A stretch of DNA of 64,000 nt from Brevundimonas lutea (lineage in GTDB: Bacteria > Pseudomonadota > Alphaproteobacteria > Caulobacterales > Caulobacteraceae). A model generated the notes under the pieces. The model saw only the letters and a program-made list of their open reading frames with translations, had not been told where the DNA came from and ran no database searches. Position numbers and translations under genes: made by a program. The stretch lies in the NCBI RefSeq assembly GCF_003704105.1, contig NZ_QUOQ01000004.1, forward strand, positions 62,001 to 126,000, written 5' to 3'. This document shows, one piece after another, positions 24,252 through 33,353 of this stretch (position 1 is the first letter of the stretch; every line of letters starts with the position of its first letter).

Positions 24252-25451
24252 TCAGTTCGCCGGACGGCCCACTTCCTCGACAGCCAAGGGTGTGACTCCG
24301 GGAGGCGGCGAGGCCGACGGAGCCGCCGCCGCAGGCGCGGCGCGCTGCTGCTCGAAGGCGGCCAGTCTCTCGTTGATGGCGGCGACGTCGTCGGGTGTGG
24401 GCTGACGGCGCCCGCCGAGGCTCAGCGTGCCGACCACGCGGGTGGCGCCGTTGATGGTGACCGTCTTGACCGGTTCGCCACCGACCTCGGCGACGGAGTC
24501 GGTCGCCTCGTCAGCGTCTGTCGCGGCCACGACCAAGCGGGGCTTGGAGAAGCGCGCCTCGTCGATCCAAGGCTCCTTGCCGGCGTAACGCTGGACGAAG
24601 GCCGCCGGCTGACCCGCAAACCCCTTCCAGCGATAGAAGATGTGCGCCCCGATTTGGGTCAGCTTGTCCAGGGTCGGCGCCCACCATGGATGCACATAGT
24701 CGGCGTGATAGTGGGTCGCCAGGCCGACGCTTTCGACCACGCGGCCGGCCAGGGCGCTCTCGGCCACGACGCGAGCGCGGTCCCACGCCCATTTCACCGG
24801 CGCATTGGCCATGGAGCCGTCGCAGGTGAAGGAGAACTGGCAGCCTGTTGTGCGCTCGGCGCCTTCAAACACCACCCCGCAGACGCTGTTGGCGTAGTTG
24901 GGATCGCGCACGCGATTGAGGATGACCTGGGCCACCGCCTCCTGGCCGCCGGTCGGCTCCAGCGCCGCTTCATAGTAGATGGCTTGGGTCAGGCAGCGAA
25001 GGGCGCGCTGGCGGGTCTGGGCGTCGGCGGCGCCGAAGGAGAAAGGCTGGGCCGCGACGCGAGGACCGCCGGCGAAGGCGCGGGCGGCATTGAGTTTCTG
25101 CGCCTCCAGACCGGCCGTCGGACTGGCCAGCGGATCGGGCTTGCCGGCGAGGCTGAGCGTCTCCCAGCCCTCCACGAGGCCCAGGCGCGCCAGCATGGAG
25201 CGCTGGTCGCCGACACGGGCGGCAATGGCCAGGAGCGCCGGGTCATACCCGGCCGTCAGTCGACGGAAGCCCGCGTCGCCAAGGTCGCCCTGGGTCCGTT
25301 TGGCCACGATTTCGGCGGTGCGATCGATCTCGGGACGGGGCGTGGAGCCGGCCGCGACGGCCACTCCGAGAGCGGCCAGGGCCGCAGGCGCCGCGGCGCC
25401 CGCCAGCCGAAACCGTCGCTTCAGTCGTGCCCAGTCAGGCGTCACGAGCAT
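24252..25451 (-). CDS. SleB-type cell-wall hydrolase (Hydrolase_2 domain)
   Basis: A 399-residue exported protein with an N-terminal transmembrane or signal segment ([21 protein letters not shown], about 16-36). It has a central Hydrolase_2 (PF07486) domain, starting [28 protein letters not shown]. The Glu in IYYEA is the expected acid of this lytic transglycosylase-like fold. [11 protein letters not shown] gives two conserved Cys, and a Pro/Ala-rich tail ends the protein. It should cleave peptidoglycan in the periplasm. A second protein of the same type is encoded at 34619-35764. It is transcribed toward and apart from the kinase. Confidence 0.85.
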   Translation of the reverse strand: MLVTPDWARLKRRFRLAGAAAPAALAALGVAVAAGSTPRPEIDRTAEIVAKRTQGDLGDAGFRRLTAGYDPALLAIAARVGDQRSMLARLGLVEGWETLSLAGKPDPLASPTAGLEAQKLNAARAFAGGPRVAAQPFSFGAADAQTRQRALRCLTQAIYYEAALEPTGGQEAVAQVILNRVRDPNYANSVCGVVFEGAERTTGCQFSFTCDGSMANAPVKWAWDRARVVAESALAGRVVESVGLATHYHADYVHPWWAPTLDKLTQIGAHIFYRWKGFAGQPAAFVQRYAGKEPWIDEARFSKPRLVVAATDADEATDSVAEVGGEPVKTVTINGATRVVGTLSLGGRRQPTPDDVAAINERLAAFEQQRAAPAAAAPSASPPPGVTPLAVEEVGRPAN

Positions 25452-25553
25452 CCCTCAGACAGCGCCCCCTTCCGACGGAGAGCTTCCATGCAACGGTGTT
25501 AGCCGGCGTTTCCGGCGGTTTGATGGTCAGTGCTTACCGTCCGGTAATTGCGG

Positions 25554-26039
25554 TCACTGGCCGCCGAGCGTCGAGCGCAGCATCCAGGCGAACTTTTCGT
25601 GGGCGGCCAGGCGCTGGGTCAGCAGGTCGGCGGTGGCGTCGTCGCCCGCCTCGTCCGCGGCCTCTACGCCCGAGCGGCAGGTGGCGATCAGGGTTTCATG
25701 GTCGCGCATCAACTCCTGCAGCATTTCGTTGGAGTCCTTGGTCGGGTCCCCGTCCTTGATGCCGGTCAGATTGCCGAAGGCGGCATAGCCCTGCGGCGCC
25801 AACTCGCCCAGGCTGCGGATGCGCTCGGCGATCTCGTCCAGCGCGGCCCAGATCTCGCGATACTGCTGCTCAAGCAGGTTGTGCAGGCCGAAGAACTGCG
25901 GCCCGCGCACGTTCCAGTGATAGCCGTGGGTCTTCAGATAGACGGCGAAACTGTCGGACAGCACCCGGGTCAGGGCCTCGGTCACGTCCTTGCGCTCGGT
26001 CTTGGTCAGGCCGGTGTCGATCTTGGTTGAGGCGTTCAC
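25554..26039 (-). CDS. dps: Dps-family DNA-binding ferritin
   Basis: A 161-residue Dps/ferritin-like protein. Dps forms 12-mers that oxidise and store iron, using peroxide, and coat DNA under stress. The ferroxidase site is in YLKTHGYHWNVRGPQFFGLHNLLEQQYREIWAALDEIAERIR, with the two His, the Asp and the Glu at the expected spacing. I use GTG 26039, because GGAG lies 9 bases upstream and the product then begins MNASTKIDTG; a longer in-frame ATG at 26150 adds unrelated residues. It is divergent from the hybrid kinase at 26225, so the two may share a control region of about 185 bases. Confidence 0.92.
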   Translation of the reverse strand: MNASTKIDTGLTKTERKDVTEALTRVLSDSFAVYLKTHGYHWNVRGPQFFGLHNLLEQQYREIWAALDEIAERIRSLGELAPQGYAAFGNLTGIKDGDPTKDSNEMLQELMRDHETLIATCRSGVEAADEAGDDATADLLTQRLAAHEKFAWMLRSTLGGQ

Positions 26040-26224
26040 GATGATGTCTCCAGTCTCGAATTCGCTGACCGCTGAAATGGGATGCGGCGGCGCCATTGCC
26101 AAGGTTGCAACTCGACGCGGAGTTCCAGACGCGCGAAAACAATCCATCATGGGACCTTGAACCGCCTGGTGATTTCGGGGGAATTCAACGGCATGAGCGC
26201 TAATCGGGGAGAGAGACGCCGGGA

Positions 26225-28981
26225 ATGACTGGGGGCGGGATCGATATCGATCGGACGATCCGCCGGATCGCCGCTGCCGAGACGCGCGGCGCGCGAGGCG
26301 TGCTGGTCATCGCCTTGCTCTGCGTATCCGCCGCCATCGCCATTCGCCTGCTGCTGGCGCCGCTGTTCGGGGACTCGGCCGCCTTCATGACCTTCGTCCC
26401 GGCGGTGATCGTGGCGGCGCTGTGGGGCGGACGCTCCACCGGCGTACTGGCGCTGCTGCTGTGCGTGCCCGCCGGCTGGATCACCGCGCTGTTGCCGGAT
26501 CCCGAAGGATTCCGACTGGTTGAGCAGGCTCCGGCCACGGTCGCCTTTTTGTTCGCGGGCGGCTTCACGGCCCTGGTCGCGGGGTCACTCGGCTCCAGCG
26601 TTCGCGCCTTGCACGACAAGGTCGAGGAGGCCGAGCAGGCCCGCGGCCGGCTGTCGGAAACTGAAATCGAACTCCGTGCCATGGTCGACCAGGCCGCCGC
26701 CGGAATCGCGAAATGCGACCTGAATGGGCGAATTGTCAGCGCCAATGGCCGGTTTTGCGAGATCATCGGCCGTAGCGAGGCCGAGGTCGTCGGCTCCACG
26801 ACCGCCCCCTTCACTCATCCCGAAGATGTCGGGCCCTCGGCCGAAACCATCGCCGCGGCGCAGTCCGACGCCGGCGAGTCGCGGGTCGAGAAGCGCTATG
26901 TCCGACCCGATGGTTCGGTGGTCTGGTGCCTGGCTACGGCGCGGGTCGCCACGGACGCGATGGGCAAACCCGAGTGGGTGATGGCGGTCATCGTAGACAT
27001 TACCGAGGCCAAATCGACAGAGGCGGCGCTGCGGGAAAGTGAGGCGCGGTTCCGGGACATCGCCGACACCGCCCCGGTGATGATCTGGGTCACCGCCCGG
27101 GACCGCCAGCGGGAATTCGTCAACCAGGCCTATGTCGACTTCACCGCCGACGACTACGACAGCGCCCTCATCACCGACTGGCGCGAGCGCCTGCATCCCG
27201 ACGATCACGACCGCATCGTTCAGGAGTCGATCGCCGGCGAGACCTCGGCCCGGCCGTTCGCGCTGGAAGCGCGCTATCGACGGCGTGACGGGGCCTGGCG
27301 CTGGCTTCGCTCTTTCTCGCGACCGCGATTGGGGCCGGAGGGCGAGGTGGCCGGCTTCGTGGGCGTGGCCTTCGACGTCACGGAGCCGCGCGAGGCGGCG
27401 GCGCGGCTGGCCGAGACCGAGACCCGCTTCCGCATGGTCGCCGACAGTGCGCCGGTGCACATCTGGATGTGCGGCGAGGACGGCCGGATCACCTTCGGCA
27501 ACCGCCGCTACCGGGCGTTCTTCGGCGTGAATTCGGACACCGGCCTGATCGGGGCCGGCGGGGCGATGATGGCGCCGAACGATCGCGATTCCGTCACCCG
27601 CGTGTTCGAACGCGCCTTTGCCGCTCGAGACCGGTTCGAGGCCACCATCCGTGTGCAGCATCCGGTGATGGGCGAGCGCTGGCTGCGGTGCGAAGGCGTG
27701 CCGCGTTTCGACGCCGAGGGCCGGTTCCAAGGCTATGTCGGGGCCAATTTCGATGTCAGCGACTCCAAGAAGGCCGAGGACGACCTCAAGAACATCAACG
27801 AACTGCTGGAGGAGCGGGTCGGCCTGGCCCTGACGGAAAAGGCTCGGGCGGAGGCGGACCTGCTGCACGCCCAGCGGCTGGAGGCGGTCGGGCGGCTGAC
27901 CGGCGGGGTGGCCCACGACTTCAACAATCTGCTGACGGTGGTCATCGGCGCGCTCGACATCGTTCAACGTGCGCCGGACGGGGCCAAGCGCGCCAAGCTG
28001 ATCGACGCCGCCCTGTCGGCCGCGCGGCGCGGCGAGCGGCTGACGCACCAGCTGCTGGCGTTCTCGCGCCGCCAGACCCTCAGGCCCGAGGAAACCGACC
28101 TCAATCACCTGATCCGCGAGGGCGAGCCGTTGCTGCGCCAGGCGGTGGGAGAGACCATCGCCCTGAAACTAAAGCTGCGTCGGGGGGGCGCGCCGGCTCT
28201 GGTCGATCCGGGCCAGTTCGAGGCCGCCTTGATCAACCTGCTGGTCAACGCCCGCGACGCCATCAAGGACGGCGGGCACGTCACCATCGAGACCCAGCGG
28301 TGCATCCTCGCCGCCGGCGAACTGGCCGGCGTGGCGCCCGGCCGATATGTCTGCGTGCGCGTCATCGACGACGGCATGGGCATGGACGCCGGCACCATCG
28401 AACGCATTTTCGAGCCCTTCTTCACCACCAAGGGCGTCGGCAAGGGCACGGGTTTGGGGCTGAGCCAGGTGTACGGCTTCGCACGACAGACGGGTGGGGG
28501 CGTCAAGGTCGAAAGCGCGCCGGGCGAAGGCACGCGCATCACCCTGTATCTGCCGCAGTTGCGCCGGATCGCGCGGCGCGATGTCGAAACCGCCGACGCG
28601 AGCGGCGCGGCGCCCGCCGATGGAGGCCGCCTGTTGCTGGTCGAAGACGATCCGGCCGTGTCGGAGGTGGCCGAAAGCCTGTTGCTTGAGATGGGCATGG
28701 ACGTCACCACGGCGGCCAGCGGCCCCCAGGCGATCCAGCGGCTGGAAGCGGACAGCTTCGACATCATGCTGAGCGACGTGGTTATGCCGGGGGGTATGAC
28801 GGGGATCGAACTGGCCGCCGCAGCCCACGACCGCTGGCCCGCCATGCGCATCATCCTGGCTTCGGGCTATGCGGGAGATGATGTCGACTCCGCGCTGGCG
28901 GCCTCGCCCTGGCCTTTCCTGAAGAAGCCCTACTCCGCGGCGGAACTGGCGCGAATCCTTCAGGTCCGAATTCCCGACTGA
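26225..28981 (+). CDS. Hybrid histidine kinase, membrane, three PAS, with receiver
   Basis: A 918-residue multidomain kinase. The N-terminal 120 residues hold about four transmembrane helices (DUF4118-like or MASE1-like). Three PAS domains follow (about 140-260, 265-390 and 395-515), then HisKA with H564 in GGVAHDFNNLLTVV, a HATPase domain (N-box INLLVNARDAIKDGG; G-box DDGMGMDAGTIERIFEPFFTTKG) and a C-terminal receiver with D851 in IMLSDVVMPGG. This is a self-phosphorelaying type common in Caulobacterales; its output needs a separate phosphotransferase or regulator not identified here. The start has weak spacing to a GGGA. It is divergent from dps. Confidence 0.92.
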   Translation: MTGGGIDIDRTIRRIAAAETRGARGVLVIALLCVSAAIAIRLLLAPLFGDSAAFMTFVPAVIVAALWGGRSTGVLALLLCVPAGWITALLPDPEGFRLVEQAPATVAFLFAGGFTALVAGSLGSSVRALHDKVEEAEQARGRLSETEIELRAMVDQAAAGIAKCDLNGRIVSANGRFCEIIGRSEAEVVGSTTAPFTHPEDVGPSAETIAAAQSDAGESRVEKRYVRPDGSVVWCLATARVATDAMGKPEWVMAVIVDITEAKSTEAALRESEARFRDIADTAPVMIWVTARDRQREFVNQAYVDFTADDYDSALITDWRERLHPDDHDRIVQESIAGETSARPFALEARYRRRDGAWRWLRSFSRPRLGPEGEVAGFVGVAFDVTEPREAAARLAETETRFRMVADSAPVHIWMCGEDGRITFGNRRYRAFFGVNSDTGLIGAGGAMMAPNDRDSVTRVFERAFAARDRFEATIRVQHPVMGERWLRCEGVPRFDAEGRFQGYVGANFDVSDSKKAEDDLKNINELLEERVGLALTEKARAEADLLHAQRLEAVGRLTGGVAHDFNNLLTVVIGALDIVQRAPDGAKRAKLIDAALSAARRGERLTHQLLAFSRRQTLRPEETDLNHLIREGEPLLRQAVGETIALKLKLRRGGAPALVDPGQFEAALINLLVNARDAIKDGGHVTIETQRCILAAGELAGVAPGRYVCVRVIDDGMGMDAGTIERIFEPFFTTKGVGKGTGLGLSQVYGFARQTGGGVKVESAPGEGTRITLYLPQLRRIARRDVETADASGAAPADGGRLLLVEDDPAVSEVAESLLLEMGMDVTTAASGPQAIQRLEADSFDIMLSDVVMPGGMTGIELAAAAHDRWPAMRIILASGYAGDDVDSALAASPWPFLKKPYSAAELARILQVRIPD

Positions 28982-29024
28982 AACGGCTTGCATTCCCCGA
29001 AGCGAGACCTACCTTTGGTCGGAC

Positions 29025-29045
29025 TTATGCTCATACTTAGCATAA
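29025..29045 (+). promoter_or_regulatory. Palindromic candidate operator upstream of nadA
   Basis: A perfect inverted repeat, TTATGCT at 29025-29031 and AGCATAA at 29039-29045 with a 7-base spacer, lies 39 bases before the nadA ATG in an AT-rich island of otherwise GC-rich sequence. Its place at the head of the NAD operon suits a repressor such as NadQ, the regulator reported for nadABC in several alphaproteobacteria; I cannot verify the motif here. Confidence 0.6.
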
Positions 29046-29084
29046 ATCGGCAACTGCGCCGCAAGGACAGATGGAGGGTCGATC

Positions 29085-30170
29085 ATGGCCTATGGCGAAT
29101 TTCCCGATCTGGACGACGCGATCGCCCGGTCGACGGCCGACGCCTGGGAAAAGGTGAAGGGCCGGGTCACGCCTCTGGAATGGGCCCTGCACGCGCCGCT
29201 GATCGCCGAGATCAATGCGCTCAAGAAGCAGCGCGACGCGGTGATCCTGGCCCACAACTACATGACGCCGGACATCTTTCACGGCGTGGGCGACTTCGTC
29301 GGCGACAGCCTTGCCCTCGCCAAGGAGGCGGCGCGGTCCGAAGCCAGGGTCATCGTTCAGGCCGGGGTGCACTTCATGGCCGAGACGTCCAAGATTCTGT
29401 CGCCCGACAAGACGGTGCTGATCCCCGATCCGCTGGCCGGCTGCTCGCTGGCCGCATCGATCACGGGCGCGGACGTGCGCCTGATCAAACAGCGCTATCC
29501 GGGCCTGCCGGTGGTTACCTATGTGAACACCACCGCCGACGTGAAGGCCGAGACCGACATCTGCTGCACCTCGGCCAACGCCGTGCAGGTGGTCGAATGG
29601 GCCGCCCGCGAATGGGGTGTCGATCGCGTCATCCTGATCCCCGACGAATACCTCGCGCGCAATGTCGCGGCCCAGACCGACGTGAAGATCATCGCCTGGC
29701 AGGGCCGGTGCGAGGTCCACGAGCGGTTCGACGCCGCCGACATCGCCGAGATGCGTCAGGCCTATCCGGGCGCGGAAATCCTGGCCCATCCCGAGTGTCC
29801 CGAAGAGGTGCTGAACGCCGCCGACTTCGCCGGTTCGACCGCCGCCATGGCTGATTATGTCGAGACGCGGCGGCCGCAACAGGTGGTACTGATCACCGAA
29901 TGCTCCATGGCTGCGAATGTGGCGGGAGATGTCGAGGGCGTCGAGTTCATCGGTCCGTGCAACCTGTGCCCGCACATGAAGCGGATCACCCTGACCAACA
30001 TCCGCGACTGTCTGCTGAACATGCAATTTGAAGTGACCGTTCCTGAGGACATGGCCGAGCGCGCCCGCCAGGCCGTCCAGCGCATGGTCGATCTTCCCCC
30101 GCCGCCGGTTCCCGCGCGCTATGATCTGGTTCGAGCGCGCGGCCACAGCGTGCAGGTGGAGCTGATCTGA
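29085..30170 (+). CDS. nadA: Quinolinate synthase A
   Basis: A 361-residue NadA. This [4Fe-4S] enzyme condenses iminoaspartate with dihydroxyacetone phosphate to quinolinate in NAD synthesis. [21 protein letters not shown] marks the first of three repeated domains; ligand candidates are C120 (LAGCSLA), C209 (WQGRCEVHE) and one of C292/C295 in [11 protein letters not shown]. It is preceded by GGAGGG ten bases before the ATG, the strong site that sets the start. First gene of the NAD operon. Confidence 0.96.
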   Translation: MAYGEFPDLDDAIARSTADAWEKVKGRVTPLEWALHAPLIAEINALKKQRDAVILAHNYMTPDIFHGVGDFVGDSLALAKEAARSEARVIVQAGVHFMAETSKILSPDKTVLIPDPLAGCSLAASITGADVRLIKQRYPGLPVVTYVNTTADVKAETDICCTSANAVQVVEWAAREWGVDRVILIPDEYLARNVAAQTDVKIIAWQGRCEVHERFDAADIAEMRQAYPGAEILAHPECPEEVLNAADFAGSTAAMADYVETRRPQQVVLITECSMAANVAGDVEGVEFIGPCNLCPHMKRITLTNIRDCLLNMQFEVTVPEDMAERARQAVQRMVDLPPPPVPARYDLVRARGHSVQVELI

Positions 30171-30172
30171 GC

Positions 30173-31000
30173 ATGACCGAAACCCGCGCGCGCGGCCCCT
30201 GGGACCTCGAGCCTGACCGGACTACGGCCTCCGCCGAGACCGCTGAAGCGCCCGCCCGTGAGGCCCCGCGTCAAAGCCCCGTAATGGCGATCCTGTCCAG
30301 CGCGGCCCTGGCCGGGTTGATCTGGTTCCTGTCCGGCGAATGGATCTTCGCCCTGGCGGCGGTGGTCGGGGTGGTGGTGCACGAGTACGGCCATGTGCTG
30401 GCCATGAACCGCTTCGGCATGGGGCCGGCGCGCATCCACATCGTCCCGTTCCTGGGCGGCCTGGCCTGGCCCGCGCGCGCCGAGAAGACCGAATGGGAAG
30501 GCGTCCTGGTCTCGCTGGCGGGTCCTGCTTTCGGTCTGCTGGCCTGCATCCCGTTCGTGGGCGGCTACTATGCGACGGGCGACCAGACCTGGGTGCTGGC
30601 CGCCGCCCTGATCGCCCTGATCAATCTGGTCAACCTGGCGCCCGCGCCGCCACTGGACGGCTCCAAGGCCCTGGGCCCGATCCTGGCGCGCGTCCATCCG
30701 ATGCTGGAGAAGGTTGGGCTGGTGCTGATCGGCGCGGGCGTGGTCTGGTGGGGCGTGACCACGGGACGGCTGATCCTGGTCATCTTCCTGAGCCTGTCTT
30801 TGATCGGATATCTGCGTCAGCGCGGATGGCGGCCGTCGGCGCGCAAGCTGACCGGGCGCGAGAGCCTGGTGAGCCTGGGCCTGTTCTTCGGCACAGCCGC
30901 GCTGTGTGTCGCGGTGCTGATCGGGGTGATGCTGCCGGTGACGGGATCGGTGGGCGGCGCGCTGGCGTTAGGCGCGCGGTTCCTGGGGATTGGCGAATGA
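30173..31000 (+). CDS. M50 (site-2-type) zinc metalloprotease, membrane
   Basis: A 275-residue integral membrane protein with about six transmembrane helices. The zinc-binding site HEYGH (H70-E71-H74) lies in VVVHEYGHVLAM at the end of a helix, and NLAPAPPLDG (D162 supplying the third ligand) lies in a later helix, the canonical pair for M50 peptidases such as site-2 proteases. The N-terminal 38 residues are a soluble, acidic and Ala/Pro-rich tail. Its ATG begins two bases after the nadA stop and its TGA overlaps the nadB ATG (ATGA), so it is translated as part of the NAD operon. No natural substrate can be read from the sequence. Confidence 0.9.
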   Translation: MTETRARGPWDLEPDRTTASAETAEAPAREAPRQSPVMAILSSAALAGLIWFLSGEWIFALAAVVGVVVHEYGHVLAMNRFGMGPARIHIVPFLGGLAWPARAEKTEWEGVLVSLAGPAFGLLACIPFVGGYYATGDQTWVLAAALIALINLVNLAPAPPLDGSKALGPILARVHPMLEKVGLVLIGAGVVWWGVTTGRLILVIFLSLSLIGYLRQRGWRPSARKLTGRESLVSLGLFFGTAALCVAVLIGVMLPVTGSVGGALALGARFLGIGE

Positions 31001-32517
31001 AGCGCCTCATCCTGGACGGCCCGCTGATCGTCGGCGGCGGCCTGGCGGGACTGTCGGCGGCTCTGGAGTGCGCGCCGCGCAAGGCCCTGCTGATCACCCC
31101 CGCGCCGCTGCTGGACGCCTGTTCGTCGGCCTGGGCCCAGGGCGGCATGGCGGCGGCGCTGGCCGAAGCGGACTCCCCGGCCCTGCATGCCGCCGACACC
31201 GTGGCGGCGGGCGGCGGCCTGGTCGACAGCGCGGCGGCGCGCGCCCTGACCGATCGCGGGGCCGAGACGGTGGCGTGGCTGGCCGGACTCGGCGCGCCCT
31301 TCGACCGCGACGCCCACGGGCGTTTCGCCGTCAGTCGGGAGGCCGCCCACGCCGTGGCGCGGGTCGCCCGGGTCGGCGGCGACGGGGCGGGCCGCGCCAT
31401 CCTGTCGGCCCTGGTCGTGGCCGCGCGGGCCGCCGAACACCTGGACATCTGGGAGGACGCCCGCCTGCTGGCGCTGATCCGCGCCGACAGCGACCGGGTC
31501 GTCGGGGCGGTGGTCGAGCGCGCCGGCCGGCGCGTGGAAATCCTGGCCCCCGCCGTTGTCCTGGCGACCGGGGGGATCGGTGGGCTCTATGCCGTGACCA
31601 CCACCCCGGTGGCGCTGAAAGGCGAGGGTCTGGCCATCGCCCAGGCCGCCGGCGCCGACATTCTCGATCCCGAGTTCGTGCAATTCCATCCCACCGCCCT
31701 CGATATCGGCCGCGATCCAGCGCCCCTGGCCACCGAGGCCCTGCGCGGCGAGGGGGCCCGACTGGTCGATCGCGACGGCGGTTTTCTGCTCGGCGCAGAC
31801 GCTGAGGCCGATCTGGCCCCGCGCGATCAGGTGGCGCGCGCCGTGCACCGGGCGGTGACGGAGGGTCGCGGCGCCTTTCTCGACACCCGCCGGGCGATCG
31901 GCGACCGGGTGGCGCGCGACTTTCCGGCCCTGTTCGCCGCCGCCATGTCGGCCGGCATCGACCCGCGCGTCTCGCCCCTGCCCGTCGCGCCGGCCGCCCA
32001 CTATCACATGGGCGGGATCGCCGCGGACACAGACGGGCGCACGTCGGTCGCCGGCCTGTTCGCGGTCGGCGAATGCGCCGCGACCGGCGTGCACGGCGCG
32101 AACCGCCTGGCCTCCAACTCCTTGCTGGAAGCCGCCGCCTTCGGTCGTCGCGCCGGCCGCGCCGCCGCCACCGAGGTCGCGGCCGCCAATGGCCCGCGCC
32201 TGGCGCCCCACATCGGAGCCGAGCTGACGGCCGCGGCCCTGGCTCAACTCCGCCAGGGGATGAGCCGCTGGGCCGGGGTCGAGCGGGACGCCTCGGGCTT
32301 GGGACGGCTGATCGACCTGATCGATCGACTGGACGCGGACGCTCCGGGCGCCCCCGCGCTCGCCGCCGCCCGCATGGTCGCCGAGGCCGCGCTGGAGCGT
32401 CGCGAAAGCCGGGGCGGCCACGCCCGCTCGGATTTCCCCGCCACGAACAGCGAGGCCCGCCACACCCGGCTAACGGGCGCCTCCCTGCCCGCCATTCCCA
32501 AAAAGACCGCCGCATGA
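30997..32517 (+). CDS. nadB: L-aspartate oxidase
   Basis: A 506-residue FAD enzyme that oxidises L-aspartate to iminoaspartate, the substrate for NadA. The N-terminal dinucleotide fold is LIVGGGLAGLSAAL; CSSAWAQGGMAAAL, the EFVQFHPTAL segment and HYHMGGIAADTDGRTSVAGLFAVGEC are characteristic of the fumarate-reductase/aspartate-oxidase family, with GVHGANRLASNSLLEA near the C-terminal part of the FAD domain. Coupled by overlap to the M50 gene before it and to nadC after it (ATGA). Confidence 0.95.
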   Translation: MKRLILDGPLIVGGGLAGLSAALECAPRKALLITPAPLLDACSSAWAQGGMAAALAEADSPALHAADTVAAGGGLVDSAAARALTDRGAETVAWLAGLGAPFDRDAHGRFAVSREAAHAVARVARVGGDGAGRAILSALVVAARAAEHLDIWEDARLLALIRADSDRVVGAVVERAGRRVEILAPAVVLATGGIGGLYAVTTTPVALKGEGLAIAQAAGADILDPEFVQFHPTALDIGRDPAPLATEALRGEGARLVDRDGGFLLGADAEADLAPRDQVARAVHRAVTEGRGAFLDTRRAIGDRVARDFPALFAAAMSAGIDPRVSPLPVAPAAHYHMGGIAADTDGRTSVAGLFAVGECAATGVHGANRLASNSLLEAAAFGRRAGRAAATEVAAANGPRLAPHIGAELTAAALAQLRQGMSRWAGVERDASGLGRLIDLIDRLDADAPGAPALAAARMVAEAALERRESRGGHARSDFPATNSEARHTRLTGASLPAIPKKTAA

Positions 32518-33353
32518 GCCTGCCCGATCTGATCGTCGAGCCGGTGGTGCGGATGGCGCTGGGCGAAGACCTTGGCCGGGCCGGCGACGTCACCGCCGCC
32601 CTTATCCCCGCCGAGGCCCGCTGGTCGGCCCAGGTGGCGGCTCGCAAGAACGGCGTCGTCGCCGGCCTCGACTGCGTGCGGCTGGCCGTGCGCGCCCTCG
32701 ATCCAAGCGCCGAGATCACCTTCGAGGCGGCCGATGGTGACGCTGTCGAGGCCGGGGACGTGCTGGCCCGGATCAACGCCAACGCGCGCGCCCTGCTGTC
32801 GGCCGAGCGCACCGCGCTGAATCTGCTGGGTCGCCTGTCCGGCGTGGCCACCCTGACCCGCGCCTATGTCGAGGCCGTGGCCGGGACCGGCGCGCGGATC
32901 GCCGACACGAGGAAGACCACGCCGGGGCTGCGCGCGCTGGAGAAACACGCTGTGGCCATGGGCGGCGGGGTGAACCACCGGTACGGCCTGGATGACGCCA
33001 TCCTGATCAAGGACAACCACATCGCCGTCTGCGGCGGGGTACGCCATGCCGTGGCCCGCGCCCGAGCGCAGGCGGGCCACCTGATGAAGATCGAGGTGGA
33101 GATCGACCGGCTGGATCAGCTGGAGGACGCTTTGGCCGAAGAGCCGGACGTGGTCATGCTGGACAACTTCAGTCTCGCGGATCTGCGGCGGGCGGTCGAT
33201 CAGGCGGCCGGGCGCGCCGTGCTGGAGGCGTCAGGCGGGGTTACCCTCCAGACTGTGAGGGCCATCGCCGAAACGGGTGTCGACGTGATCTCGGTCGGCG
33301 CCCTCACGCACTCGGCGCCGGCTCTGGACGTCGGACTGGACGCGGCGTCATGA
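32514..33353 (+). CDS. nadC: Nicotinate-nucleotide pyrophosphorylase (carboxylating)
   Basis: A 279-residue quinolinate phosphoribosyltransferase, converting quinolinate and PRPP to nicotinate mononucleotide, carbon dioxide and pyrophosphate. Conserved blocks: ALGEDLGRAGDVTAAL near the start, ERTALNLLGRLSGVATLT, IADTRKTTPGLR (binding Arg/Lys), GGGVNHRYGLDDAILIKDNH and VMLDNF. It is the last gene of the operon. Its final 50 bases overlap the 3' end of the convergent acyltransferase gene, which starts after a separate promoter. Confidence 0.96.
   Translation: MSLPDLIVEPVVRMALGEDLGRAGDVTAALIPAEARWSAQVAARKNGVVAGLDCVRLAVRALDPSAEITFEAADGDAVEAGDVLARINANARALLSAERTALNLLGRLSGVATLTRAYVEAVAGTGARIADTRKTTPGLRALEKHAVAMGGGVNHRYGLDDAILIKDNHIAVCGGVRHAVARARAQAGHLMKIEVEIDRLDQLEDALAEEPDVVMLDNFSLADLRRAVDQAAGRAVLEASGGVTLQTVRAIAETGVDVISVGALTHSAPALDVGLDAAS

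Noticed and set aside
30817..32463. Open frame of 548 codons on the minus strand opposite nadB
   Set aside because: Shadow of the nadB coding frame; composition is typical of a reversed GC-rich gene and the nadB FAD motifs are intact.
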